Shown here piece after piece: positions 45,010 through 55,548 of a DNA stretch of 64,000 nt. The translations under genes and the position numbers were made by a program. Numbering within the stretch: position 1 is the stretch's first letter; the number at the start of each line of letters is the position of its first letter. Where the stretch lies: positions 125,504 to 189,503 of the forward strand of contig JAFEFT010000010.1 in assembly GCA_018240435.1 (NCBI GenBank), read 5' to 3'. The notes beneath the pieces are model-generated. The model saw only the letters and a list, made by a program, of their open reading frames with translations. It ran no database searches and was not told the DNA's origin. Origin of the DNA: Pseudomonadota bacterium (GTDB lineage Bacteria; Pseudomonadota; Gammaproteobacteria; Xanthomonadales; Xanthomonadaceae).

Positions 45010-46737
45010 ATGGCCCGCATCCCCGACGCCTTCATCGACGACCTGCTCGCGCGGACGGACATCGTCGAGCTGATCGGCGCGCGGGTGCCGCTCAAGCGCC
45101 AGGGCCGCGAATACTCGGCGCGCTGCCCGTTCCACGACGAGCGCTCGCCCTCGTTCACCGTCTCGCCGACCAAGCAGTTCTACCACTGCTTCGGCTGCGG
45201 CGCGCACGGCACCGCGATCAGCTTCCTGATGAATTACGACCGGCTGGAGTTCCTCGACGCGGTCGAGGAGCTGGCCAAGCGCGCCGGCGTCGAGGTGCCC
45301 AAGGAAACACGCGCGCGCAATGCCAGCGGCGATGCCGTCGATCTGTACGCCACCCTCGACGCCGCCGCGCAGTACTTCCGGCGCCAGCTCGATGCCACCC
45401 CGGCGGCGCAGCAATACCTGCGCCAGCGCGGCGTCGATGCGCAGACCAGCCAGCGCTTCGGCATCGGTTACGCGGCCGATGGCTGGGATGGGCTGAAAAA
45501 CGCGCTCGGCACCGACGAACGCAAGCTGCGCCTGCTCGAATCCGCCGGCCTGTTCTCGAAGGGCGATACGGGCCGCGTCTACGACAAGTTCCGCAAGCGG
45601 ATCATGTTCCCGATCCACGACCGCCGCGGTCGCGTGATCGCCTTCGGCGGCCGCGTCACCGACAAGGACGATTCGCCGAAATACCTCAACTCCCCCGAAA
45701 CCGCACTGTTCCACAAGGGCCGCGAACTCTACGGCCTGTGGCAGGTACGCCAGGCGCACTCGAAGATCGAGCGGCTGATCGTGGTCGAGGGCTACATGGA
45801 CGTGGTCGCGCTGTTCCAGTACGGCGTGACGCAGGCGGTGGCCACGCTCGGCACCGCAACCACGCCCGACCATGCCGAGCTGCTGTTTCGCAACGCCGCC
45901 GACGTGGTGTTCTGCTTCGACGGCGACAAGGCCGGCCGTGGCGCGGCATGGAAGGCGCTGGAAGCCGCCTTGCCGCGGATGCGCGACGGACGGCAGGCGT
46001 TCTTCCTGTTTTTGCCCGAGGGCGAGGATCCCGACTCCATCGTGCGCAGCGATGGTGCCGCCGGCTTCGAGGCGCGCCTGCACCATGCCACCCCGTTGTC
46101 GGAATTCCTGTTCAACGAGCTCGGCAAGGACGTCAATCTGGCGACCACCGAAGGCAAGGCGCGGCTGGCCGAACGCGCCCGCCCGTTGCTGGCGCAGATC
46201 CCCGAGGGCGCCTTCCGCGACCTGATGCATGCGCGCCTGACCGAACTGACCGGCGCCAACGTCGCCGGGGCAGCGCCTGCACGCACCCCAGCCCGTGCCG
46301 TCAACGCGGCCCACCGTCCTGCGCAACCCAGCCTCGTGCGCAGCGCAATCACCCTGCTCGTGCAAAATCCCGCGCTGGCGCTCGATGGCGACTGGCCTCC
46401 GCTGTTCTCCGCCCTGCGCCAGCCCGGCGTGGACCTGTTGGTGGCGCTGATCGCGCTGGTTCGCGAGCGGCCGCAACTGACCACCGGCGCCCTGCTCGAA
46501 GCCATGGCCGAGCGCGAGGAAGCGGCAGCCCTGCAGCGCCTGGCATTGCTCGATCGCCCCGGCGATGCGGCGAGCTGGCTGGTTGAATGGCGCGACGCGC
46601 TGGCGCAGCTGCAGCGCCTGACCCTGACCCAGCGCGTCGGCGACCTGCGCGATCGCCAGGCCGAAGCCGGGCTGTCATCGGCGGAGAAGGATGAACTGCG
46701 CGAACTGATGCAATGCCTGGCGCGGCGCCACGGCTGA
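45010..46737 (+). CDS. dnaG: DNA primase DnaG
   Basis: A 575-residue primase that makes RNA primers for replication. The N-terminal zinc finger has C39, H42, C60 and C63 (CPFHDERSPSF and YHCFGCGAHG). The RNA polymerase domain includes FGGRVTDKDDSPKYLNSPET, and the TOPRIM core has VVEGYMDVVAL and CFDGDKAGRGA. The C-terminal helicase-binding domain (about 430-575) is more diverged, as usual. Length is close to E. coli DnaG (581). It follows yqeY by 17 bases. rpoD, which commonly comes next in this cluster, is not here; a convergent TfoX-like gene is found instead. Confidence 0.97.
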   Translation: MARIPDAFIDDLLARTDIVELIGARVPLKRQGREYSARCPFHDERSPSFTVSPTKQFYHCFGCGAHGTAISFLMNYDRLEFLDAVEELAKRAGVEVPKETRARNASGDAVDLYATLDAAAQYFRRQLDATPAAQQYLRQRGVDAQTSQRFGIGYAADGWDGLKNALGTDERKLRLLESAGLFSKGDTGRVYDKFRKRIMFPIHDRRGRVIAFGGRVTDKDDSPKYLNSPETALFHKGRELYGLWQVRQAHSKIERLIVVEGYMDVVALFQYGVTQAVATLGTATTPDHAELLFRNAADVVFCFDGDKAGRGAAWKALEAALPRMRDGRQAFFLFLPEGEDPDSIVRSDGAAGFEARLHHATPLSEFLFNELGKDVNLATTEGKARLAERARPLLAQIPEGAFRDLMHARLTELTGANVAGAAPARTPARAVNAAHRPAQPSLVRSAITLLVQNPALALDGDWPPLFSALRQPGVDLLVALIALVRERPQLTTGALLEAMAEREEAAALQRLALLDRPGDAASWLVEWRDALAQLQRLTLTQRVGDLRDRQAEAGLSSAEKDELRELMQCLARRHG

Positions 46738-46739
46738 GC

Positions 46740-47141
46740 TCAGGCCTTGCCCGCCGTCCCGAGCGATCGCGGCTTGCCCTTTCCGGATTGCGAACGCTTG
46801 CGTGGCCGCGGCGATCGCTGGCGCAGCGCCGCGGCGAGCGCCAGCCGTGCCCACGGCACCATCGCGTCGGCCGCATCCAGCGCCGCTTCCGGCAACGACC
46901 AGTAGCTCATCGCGACCGCGCCGCTGCGGCTGTGGTAGACGAACGGCGACGAACCGGCGGCTGCGAACCGGCTGCGGCTTTCCGCATCGACTTTCAGATA
47001 ACAGCGGCCGTCAGCGACGATGCCGATGATGACCGCGTCCAGATACAGCCCGCTGCCGCCGAACATCGCCCGCGCGCTGGCCCGACCGAGCGGCGCGAGC
47101 AATTCCAGCAGGTGTTCGATGAGTGGATCGCGAAGGCGCAT
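46740..47141 (-). CDS. TfoX N-terminal domain protein
   Basis: A 133-residue protein consisting of a TfoX N-terminal domain (about 5-95), recognised by LLAPLGRASARAMFGGSGLYLDAVIIGIVADGRCYLKVD in shortened, conserved form and by the YHSRSGAVAMSYWSLPE block. A basic, low-complexity tail of K, R and S residues follows. TfoX/Sxy proteins can control competence, but single-domain versions like this are widespread and of unknown role. The ATG at 47141 is preferred to a TTG six codons upstream. It is convergent with dnaG, with two bases between the stops. Confidence 0.85.
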   Translation of the reverse strand: MRLRDPLIEHLLELLAPLGRASARAMFGGSGLYLDAVIIGIVADGRCYLKVDAESRSRFAAAGSSPFVYHSRSGAVAMSYWSLPEAALDAADAMVPWARLALAAALRQRSPRPRKRSQSGKGKPRSLGTAGKA

Positions 47142-47383
47142 TGGCCGCTCCCGGGGCAAATCTGGGAGACGTCATCCGGACGCCTTCCGTGGCCGGCAGC
47201 CACGTCCTGCGAACTGCGGCCACCCTGACAAGCACGAAGCAAGCCGGCCAGGCGGCGACCGGGCGCAGCGGGACGGCGCCACGAACGCGGCCCGTTCGCG
47301 ATCGCCGGAAATCCCCCCGGCAAACGGACAGCGCATCGCCTTGCGGCCATCACACGATGCCCGATTCCCCGACCGACATTGCC

Positions 47384-48325
47384 TCAACCGATCCGCTGCC
47401 AGCCCATCGTGGCGCCGGCGCTGGACGGCAGCAACCAGTAATCGGCCAGCAGGAACGCGAACAGCGCCATCAGGTAAACGATGGAATAGCGGAACATCGC
47501 CATCGCGAACAGCTCGCCCGGCGGCTTGAGCATGCGGACGGCGTAGTACAGGAACACCGCATCGAGCACCAGGGCGCCGCCGAGGTAGAAGCCGCCGCTC
47601 ATGTGCGTGGCCCACGGCAGCACCGTCACCAAGGTGAGCAGGATGGTGTAGAACAGGATCTGCCAGCGGGTGTACTGCACGCCGTGGGTGACCGGCAGCA
47701 TCGGCACCATCGCCCGCGCGTAGTCGTCGCGACGGAAGATCGCCAGCGCCCAGAAATGCGGCGGCGTCCATACGAACACGATCAGCACCAGCAGCAGCGC
47801 GTAAGGGTGCAACTGGCCGGTGATGGCGACCCAGCCCAGCGCCGGCGGCGCCGCCCCGGCCAGGCCGCCGATGACGATGTTCTGCGGCGTGGCACGCTTG
47901 AGGTAGACGGTGTAGATGACGGCATAGCCGATCATCGAGGCGAAGGTCAGCACCGCCGTCAAGGCATTGACCCACAACGCCAGCACCAGCATCGAGGCCG
48001 CCGCCAGCACCAGTGCGAAGACCAGCGCCCGCAGCGGGGTGATCTGGCCGACCACGATCGGCCGCCACGAGGTGCGCGTCATCCGCGCGTCGATGCGGGC
48101 GTCGAGCAGCTGATTGATCGCCGCCGCCGACGCCGCCGCCAGCCAGATGCCGAAAAACCCGAGCACCGCCGTGTGCAAGGGCGGCAATTGCGGCGTCGGC
48201 GGCGGTTGCCCAGGCATCTGTTCGGGGCGCGCCAGCAGCATGCCGATGAAGGCGGTGAACACGATCAACGCCACCACTCGCGGCTTGGTGAGCTGCCAGT
48301 ACTGGCGAAGCATGGCCGCGCTCAT
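47384..48325 (-). CDS. ctaB: Protoheme IX farnesyltransferase (haem O synthase)
   Basis: A 313-residue inner-membrane enzyme of the UbiA family with about nine helices. It attaches a farnesyl group to protohaem to make haem O, the precursor of haem A. The first aspartate motif is [15 protein letters not shown] and the second is YTVYLKR with [11 protein letters not shown]. The N-terminus [20 protein letters not shown] is typical of CyoE/CtaB. The ATG at 48325 overlaps the ctaA stop by four bases (ATGA); an ATG at 48313 is also possible. The 242 bases beyond the gene (47142-47383) hold nothing I recognise. Confidence 0.95.
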   Translation of the reverse strand: MSAAMLRQYWQLTKPRVVALIVFTAFIGMLLARPEQMPGQPPPTPQLPPLHTAVLGFFGIWLAAASAAAINQLLDARIDARMTRTSWRPIVVGQITPLRALVFALVLAAASMLVLALWVNALTAVLTFASMIGYAVIYTVYLKRATPQNIVIGGLAGAAPPALGWVAITGQLHPYALLLVLIVFVWTPPHFWALAIFRRDDYARAMVPMLPVTHGVQYTRWQILFYTILLTLVTVLPWATHMSGGFYLGGALVLDAVFLYYAVRMLKPPGELFAMAMFRYSIVYLMALFAFLLADYWLLPSSAGATMGWQRIG

Positions 48326-49503
48326 GCCGCACCGCGGTCGAGCACGCTGCCGGGCGTGCGCAGGCGCGCCAGCAGGCTGACCACCACGAACAGCAGCAAT
48401 GCCGCCCCGGCGTTGTGCGCCACCGCCACCGGCAGCGGCAGCGCGAAGGCGACATTGGCGATGCCGAGCGCGATCTGGGTCAACAGCAGCGTCACCAGCA
48501 GGCCGCCCCAGCTGCCCAGCCCCGGCGTGCGCAGCAGGCGCAGGGCGACCGCGAACAGATGGCCGAAGACGATGAAGGCGACGATGCGGTGGGTCATCTG
48601 GATCGCCACCCGCGCCGGGTTGTCGAGCACGCCCCCCGAATAATCGATGCCGAAGCCGCGCCAGAGCACGAATGCCTGGCGGAAATCGGTGCCCGGCCAC
48701 CATTGGTCAAGGCATTTGGGAAACTGCGCTCCGCAGGCCCACGCAGCGTAATTGGAACTGGTCCAGCCACCCAGCGCGATCTGCACCGCCAACAGGCCGA
48801 AGCCGACCCACAGCAAGCGCCGCAGCTTGGGCGCACTGGCCAGCTGCAAGCTCGCATCCGGAGTGCTGCGCCATGCCAGCGCCACCAGCAGGGCGAAAGT
48901 TGCCAGTCCACCGAGCAGATGTCCCATCACCACGATCGGCATCACCAGCCAGGTCACCGTCCACTGCCCGAGCAGGGCCTGGAACACCACCGTCGCCAGC
49001 GTCAGCGCGCCCAGGCGCGCCGAGTCGCCGCCCATCCCCGGCGGCGGCCGCGCGTTCGACCACGCGATCGCGGCGACGATCAGCGCCGCCTCGCCAGCGG
49101 CAGCGATCAACCCGGAGAGCGGATGGTTGCCGTGGATGTAGATCGGAATCGAGATCGCCACCAGCACGCTGGCGCCGACCACGGCGGCGATCCCGCAGCG
49201 GCGCCGGCGGGCGGCAAGGATGGCCAGGGTGAGCACCAGCACGCCCAGCGTGCCGGCGAGCATGCGATGCACCTGCTCGCGCCATGCCAGTGCATCCTCA
49301 TACGGGCGATGCGGAAAGGCCTGATCGGCGCGGGCGATCTCGTGGGCTTGTGTCGGCCACGTCGCATGGCCGTAGCAAGTCGGCCAGTCGGGGCAGCTCA
49401 GCCCGGCCTGCGACAGCCGCACGAAGGCGCCGAACACGATCACGCCGAAGGCGAATGCCGCCGCCAGCCAGGCCAGCCGATGGAAATGACGATGCGCGCT
49501 CAT
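48322..49503 (-). CDS. ctaA: Haem A synthase CtaA
   Basis: A 393-residue inner-membrane enzyme with eight helices that oxidises haem O to haem A for the aa3 oxidase. The conserved cysteine pair is in [11 protein letters not shown]. Haem-ligand histidines occur in [19 protein letters not shown] and [11 protein letters not shown]. The two four-helix halves are related, as known for the family. It overlaps ctaB by four bases, so the enzymes of the two consecutive steps are translationally coupled. The upstream gene is 61 bases away. Confidence 0.94.
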   Translation of the reverse strand: MSAHRHFHRLAWLAAAFAFGVIVFGAFVRLSQAGLSCPDWPTCYGHATWPTQAHEIARADQAFPHRPYEDALAWREQVHRMLAGTLGVLVLTLAILAARRRRCGIAAVVGASVLVAISIPIYIHGNHPLSGLIAAAGEAALIVAAIAWSNARPPPGMGGDSARLGALTLATVVFQALLGQWTVTWLVMPIVVMGHLLGGLATFALLVALAWRSTPDASLQLASAPKLRRLLWVGFGLLAVQIALGGWTSSNYAAWACGAQFPKCLDQWWPGTDFRQAFVLWRGFGIDYSGGVLDNPARVAIQMTHRIVAFIVFGHLFAVALRLLRTPGLGSWGGLLVTLLLTQIALGIANVAFALPLPVAVAHNAGAALLLFVVVSLLARLRTPGSVLDRGAA

Positions 49504-49564
49504 GCCGCCATTTTACCGGCCAGGCGGCGGCGCCCCGCGCACGAAGGTTCGATTCGCGACGAAC

Positions 49565-50131
49565 TCACATGCCACCTTGCGAGGTCAGTCGCTGCAAATC
49601 GCGCCGCATCCCGCCCGGATCGAAACCGGGCGCGTAGCGCATGAACAGAAAACCGCTGGGATCGACCAGGTAGACCGGGATCGCCGTCGGCGTCGCCACG
49701 TCCGGCAGGCGCGCGGCAAGGCCGGGATCGGCCTGCACCACGATCAGATTGCGAAAACGCGCCGACGGTGCGCTGCCGACCCACAGCACCTGCACGTGAT
49801 CGGCATTGTTGCCAAGACCGACCCAGATGCGTCGCAGCGTGTCTTCGAGGCGATCGCAGCGGCTGCCGCAGTTCGCCGGCGGCGTCACCAGCAGGCGCCA
49901 GACGTGGTCTTCGTGGTTCCAGTGGAAGGCACTGCCGTCGGCACGGGTGAAGCGGACGTTGCGCAGGTCGCGCACGGGCTTGAGCAGTTCACCGTTGTTT
50001 TTGGTGTGCGTCGGCTGCCAGTTGCGGTAATACAGCACCAGCGCGGCCACCAGCGGCGCCAGAAAGATCGCCAGGATCAACAGCAGGTACAGGCGTGACC
50101 GGGTACGGCCCGGCGGCGCGGCAACGTCCAT
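49565..50131 (-). CDS. SCO-like membrane-anchored protein of the oxidase cluster
   Basis: A 188-residue protein with one membrane helix (about 15-36) and a periplasmic domain that resembles the thioredoxin-fold copper chaperones of the SCO family. A CxxxC motif (NCGSRC) is followed by a VYLVDPSGFLFMRY stretch. In SCO proteins a histidine just before that stretch is the third copper ligand. Here the place reads ATPTAIPVYLVD and no histidine is present, so copper binding may differ or be lost. Its position between SURF1 and ctaA points to oxidase assembly. The ATG overlaps the SURF1 stop by one base (TGATG). Confidence 0.72.
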   Translation of the reverse strand: MDVAAPPGRTRSRLYLLLILAIFLAPLVAALVLYYRNWQPTHTKNNGELLKPVRDLRNVRFTRADGSAFHWNHEDHVWRLLVTPPANCGSRCDRLEDTLRRIWVGLGNNADHVQVLWVGSAPSARFRNLIVVQADPGLAARLPDVATPTAIPVYLVDPSGFLFMRYAPGFDPGGMRRDLQRLTSQGGM

Positions 50132-50892
50132 CAGGCGCGGTTCCGTTGCGTGTCGTCGTGCTCGCGATGCGACTTGTGGCGATCGACGACGATGCTCACC
50201 ACCGCCAGCGCGATGGCCAGCCCGAACCACTGCACCGCGTAGGCGCGGTGTGCCTCCGGCGGCAGGGTGCCACTGAGGATCTTCAGGTCGCGCTTGTAGC
50301 CCACCCGCAACGTCGGGTCGAGGATCAGCACGCGCGGTGCCAGCCCGTTCTTGAGCTTCAATGCGTCGGCGATCTTGTCCGGGTTGACGCGCAGCAGCAG
50401 CAGCGAGCCATCCGGCCGTGGCACGATCGTTTCCGGGCCGAGCTTGAGCCCGCCGACCGGCGGCGGCGCCAACAAGCCGCGCAGCTGGGTGATGGCCGGC
50501 GGCGCCGGTTCGGCCGGAATGTCGATGTGCGACGGCAGCGCGCGCCAGCCGAGCTCGACGAGGATGGCGCGGCGGGCGCCGTCGGGCTGGAACACGCGAT
50601 AGATGCGAATGCCGGGCACGCCGTTGCGCACCTGATTGTCCAGGCGCACCGCCGGCAACGGCAGGAAATGGCCGCTGCCCAGCGTCCACTCGTAGGCATC
50701 GGCCTCGGTCGCCGGTGCCGGCGCATCGGTCGCGGCATACAGCGCATCGGGCTTGCGGTCGGAAACGATCTGCCGGCTCTGCGCAAGCAGCCGTTCCTTG
50801 TAGTGGGCCCGATCGACCTGCCAGATGCCCAGACGCACGAACCCGGCGATGATCGCCAGCGACAGCAACCACAGCAGCAGGCGTCGTCTCAC
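50131..50892 (-). CDS. SURF1-family oxidase assembly protein
   Basis: A 253-residue inner-membrane protein with a helix at each end (about 5-22 and 220-238) and a periplasmic domain between. The N-terminus LGIWQVDRAHYKERLL matches the family's LGxWQxxRxxxK signature, and the C-terminal AYAVQWFGLAIALAVV is equally conserved. SURF1 binds haem A and aids its delivery to oxidase subunit I. The start is a GTG at 50892. The gene is divergent from the DUF2909 gene and leads the SURF1, SCO-like, ctaA, ctaB unit. Confidence 0.93.
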   Translation of the reverse strand: MRRRLLLWLLSLAIIAGFVRLGIWQVDRAHYKERLLAQSRQIVSDRKPDALYAATDAPAPATEADAYEWTLGSGHFLPLPAVRLDNQVRNGVPGIRIYRVFQPDGARRAILVELGWRALPSHIDIPAEPAPPAITQLRGLLAPPPVGGLKLGPETIVPRPDGSLLLLRVNPDKIADALKLKNGLAPRVLILDPTLRVGYKRDLKILSGTLPPEAHRAYAVQWFGLAIALAVVSIVVDRHKSHREHDDTQRNRA

Positions 50893-50972
50893 GACCGATC
50901 CTCCCGCTGCATCGCGCCCGCTGCGGTCTCGCGCGATAATGCCGGCGCCACGTTCATCGACGGACCTCTCCC

Positions 50973-51182
50973 ATGCTGCAAAAGCTCGTCATCATCGGAT
51001 TCCTCGTGGTGATCGTCTACAACCTCGCCAGCAGCCTGTACTACATGATGACCGACAAGGGCGAATCCGATCGCATGGTGAAGGCGCTGACCTGGCGGAT
51101 CGGGCTTTCGATCGTGCTGATCGCCTTGATCGGGCTGGGCATCTGGTCGGGCTGGATCCAGCCGCACGGCGTCGACCACTGA
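50973..51182 (+). CDS. Twin-transmembrane DUF2909 protein
   Basis: A 69-residue inner-membrane protein with two helices (about 4-24 and 43-62) joined by a short charged loop, TDKGESDRMVKALTWRIG. Small proteins of this DUF2909 type are common near cytochrome oxidase genes in gammaproteobacteria, often on the opposite strand. Its function is unknown; a link to oxidase assembly is inferred from position only. GATAAT at 50935-50940 may be its -10 box. Confidence 0.85.
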   Translation: MLQKLVIIGFLVVIVYNLASSLYYMMTDKGESDRMVKALTWRIGLSIVLIALIGLGIWSGWIQPHGVDH

Positions 51183-51206
51183 GGCGCGAACGGGCTTCCG
51201 AAAGGC

Positions 51207-51231
51207 GAAGGGCCGGCGATGCCGGCCCTCG
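51207..51231. terminator. Hairpin between the DUF2909 gene and coxC
   Basis: Arms AGGGCCGGC and GCCGGCCCT form a 9-bp stem with a GAT loop, midway between two convergent genes. Only a weak CTTT follows on the minus strand. It is a plausible shared terminator. Confidence 0.5.
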
Positions 51232-51253
51232 CTGACTTGCCTTCAGCGGCGAC

Positions 51254-52132
51254 CTACAACACGTAGACGAAGACGAACAGCCCCAGCCAGACCACGTCGA
51301 CGAAATGCCAGTACCACGCCACCGCCTCGAAGGCGAAGTGGTGTTCCTTGTTGAAGTGCCCGCTCAGGCAGCGCAGCCAGATGATCGACAGCATGAGCGC
51401 GCCAAGGGTGACGTGCAGGCCGTGGAAGCCGGTGAGCATGAAGAAGGTCGAGCCGTAGACGCCGCTGCCCAGGGTCAGGTTCTTTTCGGTGTAAGCCTCG
51501 ATGTACTCGTGCGCCTGGAAGCCGAGGAAGGTGGCGCCCAGCAACACCGTCAAGCCCAGCCACAGCAGCAACTGGCCGCGCCGGCCGGCGCGCAGCATGT
51601 GATGGGCCAGCGTCACGGTCACGCCGGAGGTGAGCAGGATCGCCGTGTTGAGGAACGGGATGCCCCACGGCGTGATGGTCGAGAAGTTGCCGCCGACGTG
51701 GCCCGGGCCACCGGTCGGCCACGCCGCCGAATAACCGCTCCACAGGAAGTTGTTGGTCAGCGCACCATGACCCTCGCCGCCCAGCCACGGCACCGAGAAG
51801 TTGCGGGCGTAGAACAGGGCGCCGAAGAAGGCGGCGAAGAACATCACCTCGGAGAAGATGAACCACATCATCCCCATGCGGAAGGAGACGTCGACCTGGC
51901 GGTTGTAGAGCTTGCGCAGGCTCTCGCGGATGACATCGCCGAACCAGCCGAACAAGGTGGCGATCATCATCACCGCGCCGGTGAGAAACACCGGCCGCCC
52001 CCAATCGATGTCGTTGACCCAGTTGGCGGCGCCGAACATGGTGACGAACATCGACACCGAGCCGAAGATCGGCCAGCGCGAGCCGTGTGGCACGAAATAG
52101 ATGTTGTCGCCGGTGGTCTGCGTCTGCGCCAT
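51254..52132 (-). CDS. coxC: Cytochrome c oxidase subunit III
   Basis: A 292-residue inner-membrane subunit with seven helices. It begins DNIYFVPHGSRWPIFGS and contains GMMWFIFSEVMFFAAFFGALFY, where the glutamate is conserved, and HGLHVTLGALMLSIIWLR and WYWHFVDVVWLGLFV near the end. It stabilises the proton-pumping core formed by CoxA and CoxB. The ATG at 52132 is used; upstream codons overlap the ctaG end region. It closes the coxB, coxA, small protein, ctaG, coxC unit. Confidence 0.96.
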   Translation of the reverse strand: MAQTQTTGDNIYFVPHGSRWPIFGSVSMFVTMFGAANWVNDIDWGRPVFLTGAVMMIATLFGWFGDVIRESLRKLYNRQVDVSFRMGMMWFIFSEVMFFAAFFGALFYARNFSVPWLGGEGHGALTNNFLWSGYSAAWPTGGPGHVGGNFSTITPWGIPFLNTAILLTSGVTVTLAHHMLRAGRRGQLLLWLGLTVLLGATFLGFQAHEYIEAYTEKNLTLGSGVYGSTFFMLTGFHGLHVTLGALMLSIIWLRCLSGHFNKEHHFAFEAVAWYWHFVDVVWLGLFVFVYVL

Positions 52133-52176
52133 GGGAGGATCCTGAGTTGCGGCGGTTGCGAATTTGCGGGAAAGGG

Positions 52177-52842
52177 TCAAGGCTCGCCGCGGGCGGCGAC
52201 CGCAACGCCATTGTCAGGCACTGCAGGTTTCGCCAGTTTCGCGGTTTCTGCCGGATTGTTGTAGAACGTGTAGGACAACGTGACCGTGCGCACGTCGGCC
52301 GGCAAGGCCGGATCGACATAGAACCGGACCGGCATCGTCTTGCTCTCGCCGGCCTGCAGGGCCTGCTGGGTGAAACAGAAACATTCGGTCTTGTTGAAGT
52401 AGCGCGAGGCGCTGTCGGGTGCGATCGAGGGCGCGGCATTGCCGACGATGGCGTGATCGGACTCGTTCTTCGCCTGGTAGGTGGCGTCGTAGAGCTGGCC
52501 CGGATGCACGCGCATGCTGGTCCGGGTCGGCCGGAAATCCCACAGCAGGTCGGAATGGACGTTGCCGTCGAACTGCACGGTGACCCAGCGGTTTTCGTCG
52601 ATCCGTGTCCCCGCCACCCGGTTTTGCCCGGCCGGCCCTGGTTGCAGCTTGATGCCCAGCACCTTCTCGCAGGCGATGCGATACAGCGGCACCAGCGAAA
52701 ACGTGAACACGAAACCGCCGACCAGCACCAGCCCGAGGCGCTTCACCAGTCGCGCGGTGTCGCCCGCCTGCGGCGCCGACGCGGCGGCGGGCGGCGTCTG
52801 CCCGGGGTTCGCCTCACGGTGCGGGCCGTCACTGCGATTCAC
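52177..52842 (-). CDS. ctaG: Cytochrome c oxidase assembly protein CtaG (Cox11 family)
   Basis: A 221-residue copper chaperone anchored in the inner membrane by one helix (about 35-55), with a periplasmic immunoglobulin-like domain. The copper-binding CFCFTQQALQAGES motif and the CEKVLGI and SYTFYN blocks are typical of Cox11. It delivers copper to the CuB site of CoxA. The start is a GTG at 52842 whose last bases overlap the stop of the tiny gene before it (GTGA), which supports this choice. Confidence 0.94.
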   Translation of the reverse strand: MNRSDGPHREANPGQTPPAAASAPQAGDTARLVKRLGLVLVGGFVFTFSLVPLYRIACEKVLGIKLQPGPAGQNRVAGTRIDENRWVTVQFDGNVHSDLLWDFRPTRTSMRVHPGQLYDATYQAKNESDHAIVGNAAPSIAPDSASRYFNKTECFCFTQQALQAGESKTMPVRFYVDPALPADVRTVTLSYTFYNNPAETAKLAKPAVPDNGVAVAARGEP

Positions 52843-52970
52843 CGGCTCAGCACCGTCTGCGCGATGAAGGCGACATAGATCGCGAAGGCGACCAGCGCCA
52901 GGATCGCCACCGTGCGCCGGGCGCGGGCGCGCTGGCGATCAGGATCGAGGTTCGCGGGCGTGTTGGCCAT
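52839..52970 (-). CDS. 43-residue single-pass membrane protein of the cox operon
   Basis: A very small gene between coxA and ctaG. It encodes MANTPANLDPDRQRARARR then a membrane helix VAILALVAFAIYVAFIAQTVL. The arginine-rich segment before the helix predicts a cytoplasmic N-terminus. The start lies seven bases after the coxA stop, and its stop overlaps the ctaG start by four bases, so it is almost certainly translated. Small proteins at this place occur in other Xanthomonadales and in some alphaproteobacterial cox clusters, where they are thought to aid assembly; I cannot assign a proven function. Confidence 0.78.
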   Translation of the reverse strand: MANTPANLDPDRQRARARRTVAILALVAFAIYVAFIAQTVLSR

Positions 52971-52977
52971 GGGCATT

Positions 52978-54603
<1,626 letters not shown>

Positions 54604-54636
54604 GATCGATGCCTCGAAAAGGAATGCGGCGCGTCG

Positions 54637-55548
54637 TCAGTGCGCGTTCGGCGCCACCGGAGCGGCCTGTGCGACCGCCGGAAGGGCCGCGGCCGGTGCC
54701 GCCTGAGCGGTGTCGGCGGCGCTGCTGGCGGCCTTCTGCTGCGCCAGCCAGGACTGGAATTCGGCCTTCGGCACCGCCTTGACCACGATCGGCATGAAAC
54801 CGTGGTCGCGGCCGCACAGCTCGGCGCACTGGCCACGGTAGATGCCGGGCTTGTCGATCTTCGTCCAGTTCTCGCCGATGACCCCGGGGATGGCATCCTG
54901 CTTCCAGCCGAAATCCGGCACCCACCACGAATGGATGACGTCGTCACCGGTGACCACGAAACGGATCTTGGTATCCACCGGCAGCACCAGCGGATGGTCG
55001 ACGTCGAGCAGGTAGACGTTGTGCCCGTCCTTGTCGGTGACCTTGGCCGGATTCAGGCCCGAATGCAGGGTGCGGGTGCGATCGCTGGTGCGGTCGAGGC
55101 GGCTGAGGAACTGCACGCCCTGGCCGACGTACTCGTAGCGCCACATCCACTGCACGCCGTTGACCTTGACGGTCATCGCCGAATCGCTGGTGTCGTACAT
55201 CTTGAACAGCGTCTGCGTCGCCGGGATGGTCATGATCACCAGCAGGATGATCGGCACGATCGTCCAGATCACCTCGGCGGTGGTGTTGTGGGTGAACTGT
55301 GCCGGCACCGCGCCTTTCGACTTGCGGTGATGGAACATCGACCAGATCATCGCGCCGATCACCAGCACGCCGATCACCGTGCACATGATCAGGGTGAAGT
55401 TGTGCAGGTCGTAGATGCGTCGCGAGGTCGCGGTGACGCCAGCGGGAAGATTGAGCTGCCATGGCACCGGATTGGCCTGCGCCATTCCAGCGACGAGCGC
55501 GGCCGACAGCGCGGTGGCGATCCGGGAGATGCTGCGAGCTGGTTTCAT
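54637..55548 (-). CDS. coxB: Cytochrome c oxidase subunit II
   Basis: A 303-residue subunit with a signal peptide (about 1-26, AQAN), two membrane helices and a periplasmic cupredoxin domain. The CuA ligands are visible in the HSWWVPDFG histidine and in CAELCGRDHGFMPI, with two cysteines, a histidine and a methionine. The aromatic WMWRYEY patch takes part in electron entry. It accepts electrons from cytochrome c; no c-type haem domain is fused. The C-terminus is an alanine-rich tail. The ATG overlaps the DUF2244 stop by four bases (ATGA). Confidence 0.96.
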   Translation of the reverse strand: MKPARSISRIATALSAALVAGMAQANPVPWQLNLPAGVTATSRRIYDLHNFTLIMCTVIGVLVIGAMIWSMFHHRKSKGAVPAQFTHNTTAEVIWTIVPIILLVIMTIPATQTLFKMYDTSDSAMTVKVNGVQWMWRYEYVGQGVQFLSRLDRTSDRTRTLHSGLNPAKVTDKDGHNVYLLDVDHPLVLPVDTKIRFVVTGDDVIHSWWVPDFGWKQDAIPGVIGENWTKIDKPGIYRGQCAELCGRDHGFMPIVVKAVPKAEFQSWLAQQKAASSAADTAQAAPAAALPAVAQAAPVAPNAH

